This document shows, piece after piece, positions 60,001 to 64,000 of a stretch of DNA of 64,000 nucleotides (its first letter is position 1; every line of letters begins with the position of its first letter). Below the pieces are notes generated by a model. It was not told the origin of the DNA and made no database searches. It worked only from the letters and a program-made list of their open reading frames with translations. A program made the translations under genes and the position numbers. The DNA comes from an uncultured Lachnospiraceae bacterium (GTDB lineage Bacteria > Bacillota > Clostridia > Lachnospirales > Lachnospiraceae): the NCBI GenBank assembly GCA_947626915.1, contig CANQUA010000009.1, positions 1-64,000 on the forward strand. The letters run 5' to 3'.

Positions 60001-61494
60001 AAAGCTATGGGATTCTCACGGCTGGCCATTTCGAAGAAATACATCGGTTACGCGCTGACGGCCAGCCTGGCCGGCGGCGTGCTGGGACTGGCCCTGGGCG
60101 CGACCCTGATTCCGGAGGTCATTGCCAACGCATTTAATATCATGTATAATATCCCGGCGCTGCAGTTTAAACCGCAGATCGTGATGTATTCGCTGGCGGT
60201 GCTGGCGGCCGTGGTCTGTACGACCGGCGCGGCGCTATGGGCCTGCCTGTCCACGCTGGTGGACACTCCGGCCAACCTGATGCGGCCCCGTGCGCCCAAA
60301 CCCGGCAAGCGGGTACTGTTGGAATATATCCGGCCGCTGTGGAGCCGTTTGTCTTTCACATGGAAGGTGACGATGCGCAACCTGTTCCGTTATAAGCGGC
60401 GGTTCTGGATGACGGTGATCGGCATCGGCGGCTGCACGGCCCTGATTGTGACCGGTTTTGGCCTGCATGATTCCATATTCGCCATATTGAATAAGCAGTT
60501 TGACGAGATCTCTCTTTACGACGCCACCATAGGGCTGGACGAGGACATTTCCGAAGAAGAACTGGCGGCGGTGGAGAATTATCTGGAAAGCAATGAAAAT
60601 GTGGAGAAGTACATGGTTTCCAGCCAGTTTATGGCGGAGGCGTCGACGGATGGACCGGCTTACGATGCGTATCTGTTTTCTGTCGGCGACATGGAAACGT
60701 TTACGAGCTTCATCAATCTGCGCCACCGGCTGGACGACGGGACGGTGACGCTGCCGGAGGACGAAGTTCTCATCACGGAGAAATTATCGGAACTTTTGGA
60801 TGTGAAGGCGGGAGACACGATCACGCTGGAAAAAGACGACGAGCGGGTGCAGGCCGTTGTGGCGGACATTGTGGAGAACTATGTGCGGCATTATGTGTAT
60901 ATGTCCTACGGCTGTTATGAAAAATTGTTCGGGGAAGCGCCGGAAGAGAATGTGGCGATGATCCGGTATAACGGCGCGGCGGATGCGGAACAGTCGAATC
61001 AGGTCTCTACCGATCTGATGATGATGGACGGCGTGACTTCCTATTCCTATATCGCTACGATCCGGGACAGTTTTACCGACAGTATGATCGCTATCGATTA
61101 CGCCGTGATCATTGTGATTGTCGCGGCGGCGGCGCTGGCCTTTGTTGTGCTTTATAATCTGACGAACATCAATATCACGGAGCGCACCAGGGAGCTGGCG
61201 ACGCTGAAGGTTTTGGGCTTTTACGACCGGGAGACGACGGCCTATGTATACCGCGAGAACATTTTCCTGACAATCTTCGGTATCCTGCTGGGCCTGGTCA
61301 TGGGGCGGTTCTTACACGCGTGGCTGGTCCTGACCGTGGAAGTGAATCTGGTCATGTTCGGGCGGACGGCCCCGGATTATGCCTACATTCTGGCGGCTGT
61401 GCTGACGGTGGTCTTTTCCGTGATCGTCAATATCGCGGCGCATTTCAAGCTGAAAAAGGTGGATATGGTGGAGAGCCTGAAGACGGTGGAATGA
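57061..61494 (+). CDS. FtsX-type ABC permease with giant extracytoplasmic coiled coil
   Basis: A 1477-residue permease. Membrane helix 1 (about residues 20-42) is followed by a MacB-like outside domain. Residues about 256-915 form an extraordinarily long coiled coil: repeated heptads such as KELEDGRKEYEDGLAEYEE and, near 59.3-59.6 kb, a 21-residue super-repeat with ELADGWQELEDARIELEDG. The FtsX module with three helices follows (about 947-1080, including MVEEQRTQIGALKAMGFS), then a second outside domain and a second FtsX module (about 1341-1477, including ERTRELATLKVLGF) ending in DMVESLKTVE. By family knowledge such proteins transmit ATPase motion across the membrane to enzymes or wall polymers. 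The coiled coil would be long enough to reach into the cell wall. Substrate or partner is unknown. Confidence 0.9.
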   Translation: MVRRRKNRLTTDAVREVKNTFSRFLSILILSALAVAFLAGLRAAAPDMQYTADRYFDRTRFMDAYVISTLGLTDEDLQALADAAGVETVEGIWSVDAIAQDAIVSVRSMPQQLNLLDVREGRLPEAANECVTERLLLIELGLEVGDQLNLVLDEDNEGDLKCLSYTIVGVVGSPLYVGADRGTSSLGNGSVDGFLYVPGENFDYDYYTMAYFTGEGLSALDSYGDEYDERLEALLDSLDGLAEERARLRYDKIVGDAQEEIDDARAELSDAQKELDDAKADADKELADARQELADARQELDDGWDDYYEGIDTYHQEIADAEQELADAHQELLDAEQELADGKKDYEDGLKEYQDGLAEYEDGKKELEDGRKEYEDGLAEYEENRKKLEDGRKEYEDGLAEYEENKKKLEDGRKEYEDGLKEYEDAVREYEEGLADYEEGKKKYEDGLKEYQDGLKEYEDGQRELEDARKELDKQWDNYYDGRDELDQGQKQLDEGWAAYEQNKVLLDENKAKLDQGRLAYEQGKALLDGKKTELENGWVQYEKGKAQLDDQQNQLTEMKGQLETGEAQYTGLQQLLDGLDPAAPDFDVKRAALEQQMAALREQLDVGQAALDTNQAKLDAGYAGLEASRQTLETGQAELDAGYAELETNRQLLETSQAQLDAGYAELAKGKAELDTNQSRLDAGYAEASEGRSQLEAAEKELSDGYDELADGKKELDDAKKELADAAKELEDGQKELEDGKAELDDAWQELEDARVELEDGEKELADGWQELEDARIELEDGEKELADGWQELEDARIELEDGEKELADAWQELEDGRIELEDAKKEIEDGEKELADGWQEYNDGVAELEDARVDGQQELDDALAELNDGEQEYADGLVEYADGEKEAEEEIADAQAKLDDAQIEVDDAQAELDDIDECEWYVLGRNTNVGFEGYGQDSERVSNLANIFPIIFFLVAALACLTTMTRMVEEQRTQIGALKAMGFSRLAISKKYIGYALTASLAGGVLGLALGATLIPEVIANAFNIMYNIPALQFKPQIVMYSLAVLAAVVCTTGAALWACLSTLVDTPANLMRPRAPKPGKRVLLEYIRPLWSRLSFTWKVTMRNLFRYKRRFWMTVIGIGGCTALIVTGFGLHDSIFAILNKQFDEISLYDATIGLDEDISEEELAAVENYLESNENVEKYMVSSQFMAEASTDGPAYDAYLFSVGDMETFTSFINLRHRLDDGTVTLPEDEVLITEKLSELLDVKAGDTITLEKDDERVQAVVADIVENYVRHYVYMSYGCYEKLFGEAPEENVAMIRYNGAADAEQSNQVSTDLMMMDGVTSYSYIATIRDSFTDSMIAIDYAVIIVIVAAAALAFVVLYNLTNINITERTRELATLKVLGFYDRETTAYVYRENIFLTIFGILLGLVMGRFLHAWLVLTVEVNLVMFGRTAPDYAYILAAVLTVVFSVIVNIAAHFKLKKVDMVESLKTVE
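57826..59805 (+). repeat. Coding heptad and 21-residue repeats of the FtsX-type permease
   Basis: A 21-base (seven-codon) unit dominates 57.9-58.5 kb, and a 63-base unit is repeated nearly identically about four times at 59.3-59.55 kb. Near-identity at DNA level indicates recent duplication; copy number may vary. Confidence 0.85.
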
Positions 61495-61562
61495 GGCCGG
61501 ATGTCCGGATGCGCCATGAGAGCGGTCCGGCGCTCCGCCCGGGGAATGATATGGAAAACAGG

Positions 61563-61609
61563 AAACACGGGGAGACTGCAATCGGTCCGGCAGCCGCTCC
61601 GTGTTTTTA
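61563..61609. terminator. Terminator after the ABC transporter operon
   Basis: Stem built from ACACGG-GGAG and CTC-CGTGT with a small bulge, followed on the plus strand by TTTTTATTGTG. On the minus strand TTTCCTGTTTTCC follows, so it may act both ways. Confidence 0.6.
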
Positions 61610-61695
61610 TTGTGTCAGTATTAAAAAGTGGCGATCTTCTCCGGGAACGTCCGCGGAAATCTGAACCGGTAGCTCGTTCCCTTCCCCTTTCACTG
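61563..61695 (-). ncRNA. Candidate short minus-strand transcript
   Basis: A good minus-strand promoter (61701-61729) and the bidirectional hairpin at 61563-61609 would bound an RNA of about 130 bases. A 28-codon frame starting GTG at 61693 would be leaderless and has no family resemblance. I offer this as a possible small RNA only. Confidence 0.3.
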
Positions 61696-61700
61696 TATTT

Positions 61701-61729
61701 ATTATACCATAAAAAATCCCGCAATACAA
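61701..61729 (-). promoter_or_regulatory. Minus-strand promoter in the gap before the helicase gene
   Basis: On the minus strand TTGTAT, 17 bases, TATAAT. No annotated minus-strand gene lies downstream, which is why a short RNA is considered. Confidence 0.5.
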
Positions 61730-61812
61730 GACTGTTTCTGTGGTTTGGGGTATGCTAAACTGGAGAGGTATCACAGGATATCCGCAGATCATTTTAGGAG
61801 AGGAGCGTTGCA

Positions 61813-64000
61813 TTGGAAACGAAGAACCTGGAGTATGAGCGGGAGGAAAAGTATCTGGAGGAAACCGTTGCGGAGGCCCGGTCGCAGCTGGAGCGGGCGC
61901 GGGAGACACTGGAAAAGAAACGCACGGAGATGCTGGAGGTCAAAAAGGGGATCTTTGAGAATGTGGGGCAGGGCGGCGTGGGCAACCTGTCGGACCCGGA
62001 TGATTTTGACGCCTTTGTGGAGCTGAGCCAGGGCATGGCGCTGGTGACGGGGATTGCCGACGATTACGAGGAGACGAGGCGGAGGATCGGCCGCCTGGAA
62101 CATACGGTCCGGACCCCGTATTTCGCGCGGATCGATTTCCTGTTTGAGGGAGACAGCGAGCCGGAGGAGGTTTATATCGGCAGGAATTCCCTGAAAACGG
62201 AGAACGCCCGGAAGATTTATGTTTATGACTGGCGCTCCCCGGTCGCCGGCGTGTTCTACCGTTTCATGACGGGGCCGGCGTATTATGACGCTCCTGCGGG
62301 GCGGATCAGCGGAGAGGTGCAGAAAAAGCGCCAGTACGAGATCAAAGACAGCCGCCTTTGCTATTTTTTCGATGCGGATCTGAGCATTAACGACGAGATC
62401 CTGCGGCAGATGCTGTCCAGGAACGTGTCTCCCGGGATGAAAGCGATCGTCGAGACCATTCAGCGGGAGCAGGATATTGTGATTCGGAATATGGAGAACG
62501 ATCTGCTGCTGATACAGGGCGTGGCGGGGAGCGGAAAAACGTCTATCGCGCTGCACCGGGCGGCGTATCTCATGTATCAGGGACTGAATAACCGGCTGGC
62601 GGCCAACAATATTCTGATCCTTTCTCCGAATACGGCCTTTGAGGAATATATTTCGGATGTGCTGCCGGAGCTGGGCGAGGAAAATGTGGTGTCGAAAGTG
62701 TTCGAGGATATTATCCGGTCGGTTTTGAAAGAGAGAAAAACGGAGTCCTGCAGTACATTCCTGGAGAAAGCGCTCTGGAACACGGATTATGGGAGATTCC
62801 GGAAAATGTCCATGGAGTTTAAGACCTCCGCGGCTTTTCTGAGAGTTTTGAACCGGTTCGTGGAGGAGATACCGGTTCGGTGGATGGAGTTCAAGGATCT
62901 GTATTTTGACGGCCGGCGTATCATGACGAAGGAGAAACTGAAGCAGCAGGTGCTCCGAAATCCGGAAATGCCGCTGGCGGCCCGTCTGCGGCAGAGCGCG
63001 GTGTGGGTCTGGGAAGGGATTTTCGGAGACAGAAAGGGCGCGGATAAAGAGCTGCAGAACGCCCTGTTCCAGGAGCTGCAGGAGATTTTGGAGCCGGACG
63101 TATACCAGCTGTACCAGACCTTTTGGAGAGAAGGAACGTATCTGTGGGAGGAGCCGTGGGGAGAACTCCCGGAAAATGCGGGCGCCTGTACGGAGCGGGA
63201 GGTCGAAGCGGTCAGGAACCATACGCTGGCGAACCTGGAGGCGAACCGCATCGATTATGACGACGCGGTGGTTCTGGTGTGGCTGCATCTGAGACTGTAC
63301 GGGAACCAGGATTACCGTCATATCCGGCAGGTGATCATCGACGAGGCGCAGGATTATTATCCACTTCAGTTTGACATTTTCCGGCTGCTGTTCCCCAACG
63401 CGAAATATACGGTGCTGGGGGATGTGAACCAGACGCTCACGAAGCAGGAGGACCTTTCGTTTTATGAGCAGGTGCGGGAAATTCTGGGGAAGAAAAACAG
63501 TTCTCTGGTGACCTTGAAGAAAAGCTTTCGGTGTACCAATGAGATCCTGCGGTTCAGTCTGCGTTTCATTGACCGGGATCTGGAAATCAGCAGTTTTAAT
63601 CGCAGCGGGGATCCGGTGAAGGTCCGGGCGTTCGGGAAGCGGGAGGAATATCTGGACGGGATCGCGGACGAGATCCGGCAGTGTCAGGAAAAAGGAATGG
63701 AGACCATCGGCCTGCTGTGCAAAAATGAAAGCGGGTGCGATGATCTGTTTGACGATCTGAAAAACCGCGTGAAGCTGAAGCAGGTCCGGAGCGACGAAAC
63801 GGAGGAGCTGAGCGGGACCGTCCTGCTTCCGTCCTATATGGCCAAGGGGCTGGAGTTTGACGCGGTGATCGTGTGCGACGCCGGCGCGGAGAATTATATG
63901 GATGAGGACGATCGAAAGGTCCTGTATGTGGAATGTACGCGGGCGCTTCACCGATTGAGCGTGTTCTGCGAGGGAGAGCTGACGCCGCTGGCCGGGGAGG
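61813..64000 (+). CDS. helD: HelD-like UvrD/Rep-family helicase (3' end outside window)
   Basis: 729 residues are visible and the frame is open at the right edge; family members have roughly 750 residues, so little is missing. The N-terminus is a charged coiled coil (YEREEKYLEETVAEARSQLE), as in HelD proteins that insert into RNA polymerase channels. Then come DWRSPVAGVFYRF, Walker A QGVAGSGKTSIALHRAAYL (about residue 236), Walker B VIIDEAQDYYPLQF (about 509), SFRCTNEILRF and YVECTRALHRL. By family knowledge HelD uses ATP to recycle stalled RNA polymerase in Gram-positives. The start is TTG at 61813, chosen because AGGAGAGGAG precedes it by seven bases; there is no ATG in that position. Confidence 0.88.
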   Translation, partial: METKNLEYEREEKYLEETVAEARSQLERARETLEKKRTEMLEVKKGIFENVGQGGVGNLSDPDDFDAFVELSQGMALVTGIADDYEETRRRIGRLEHTVRTPYFARIDFLFEGDSEPEEVYIGRNSLKTENARKIYVYDWRSPVAGVFYRFMTGPAYYDAPAGRISGEVQKKRQYEIKDSRLCYFFDADLSINDEILRQMLSRNVSPGMKAIVETIQREQDIVIRNMENDLLLIQGVAGSGKTSIALHRAAYLMYQGLNNRLAANNILILSPNTAFEEYISDVLPELGEENVVSKVFEDIIRSVLKERKTESCSTFLEKALWNTDYGRFRKMSMEFKTSAAFLRVLNRFVEEIPVRWMEFKDLYFDGRRIMTKEKLKQQVLRNPEMPLAARLRQSAVWVWEGIFGDRKGADKELQNALFQELQEILEPDVYQLYQTFWREGTYLWEEPWGELPENAGACTEREVEAVRNHTLANLEANRIDYDDAVVLVWLHLRLYGNQDYRHIRQVIIDEAQDYYPLQFDIFRLLFPNAKYTVLGDVNQTLTKQEDLSFYEQVREILGKKNSSLVTLKKSFRCTNEILRFSLRFIDRDLEISSFNRSGDPVKVRAFGKREEYLDGIADEIRQCQEKGMETIGLLCKNESGCDDLFDDLKNRVKLKQVRSDETEELSGTVLLPSYMAKGLEFDAVIVCDAGAENYMDEDDRKVLYVECTRALHRLSVFCEGELTPLAGE

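Noticed and set aside
61789..63951. 720-codon minus-strand frame opposite the helicase
   Set aside because: The plus strand encodes clear HelD motifs throughout. The antisense frame is a composition effect.

Overview
The window reads as chromosome of a Gram-positive, gut-type Clostridia, most likely a Lachnospiraceae member (inference). Supporting signs are secreted proteins with glucan/choline-binding-type wall repeats, a thioester/Cna-B surface protein, rubrerythrin, a LoaP-type NusG paralogue, an AAA-ATPase/PDDEXK protein of a family common in these bacteria, and a moderately high-GC coding background. No rRNA, tRNA, CRISPR array, insertion sequence or sortase was found.

Layout. (1) 1-5473: the 3' end of a wall-binding secreted protein, a repeat-filled non-coding stretch, a DUF3810 membrane metalloprotease-like protein, an MscS channel, an orphan RelB/DinJ antitoxin and a secreted DUF6273 protein. 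(2) 5742-22074: a surface-protein pair, a 1198-residue GLUG/wall-binding protein followed 25 bases later by a protein of about 4236 residues with an N-terminal thioester domain, at least a dozen Cna-B/SpaA-like modules, a variant sorting signal and an additional membrane-bound C-terminal module. (3) 22221-28516: housekeeping genes: 4-alpha-glucanotransferase, a membrane-anchored extracytoplasmic protein, a single-domain SpoT-like HD hydrolase, a GH31 alpha-glucosidase, rubrerythrin and a small XRE regulator. (4) 29046-56151: a polysaccharide locus of about 27 kb headed by a LoaP-like antiterminator. (5) 56366-61494: a LolD/MacB-type ABC ATPase and an FtsX-type permease carrying an approximately 660-residue extracytoplasmic coiled coil. 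(6) 61813-end: a HelD-like helicase, cut by the window edge.

The polysaccharide locus forms a coherent pathway. ManA, a phosphomannomutase and two ManC-type enzymes make GDP-mannose. Gmd and Rmd convert it to GDP-D-rhamnose. Three tandem GT4 enzymes could build a D-rhamnose or mannose backbone, and a Wzm/Wzt exporter whose ATPase has a Wzt-C glycan-recognition domain would export it. A coiled-coil methyltransferase beside the exporter could cap the chain and measure its length, as WbdD does in E. coli O8/O9a. A visibly AT-rich block (39.6-46.7 kb) inside the locus holds GtrA, a GtrB/CsbB-like GT2 and a multi-spanning GT-C-like protein, which together make a three-component extracytoplasmic side-chain system. 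It also carries an FAD oxidoreductase, an SDR, a second GT2 and a duplicated-domain lipoprotein. The likely product is an exported D-rhamnan-type wall glycan decorated on the outside of the membrane, with the whole operon read through by the LoaP-like factor. The functional assignments rest on sequence motifs; the product chemistry is inference.
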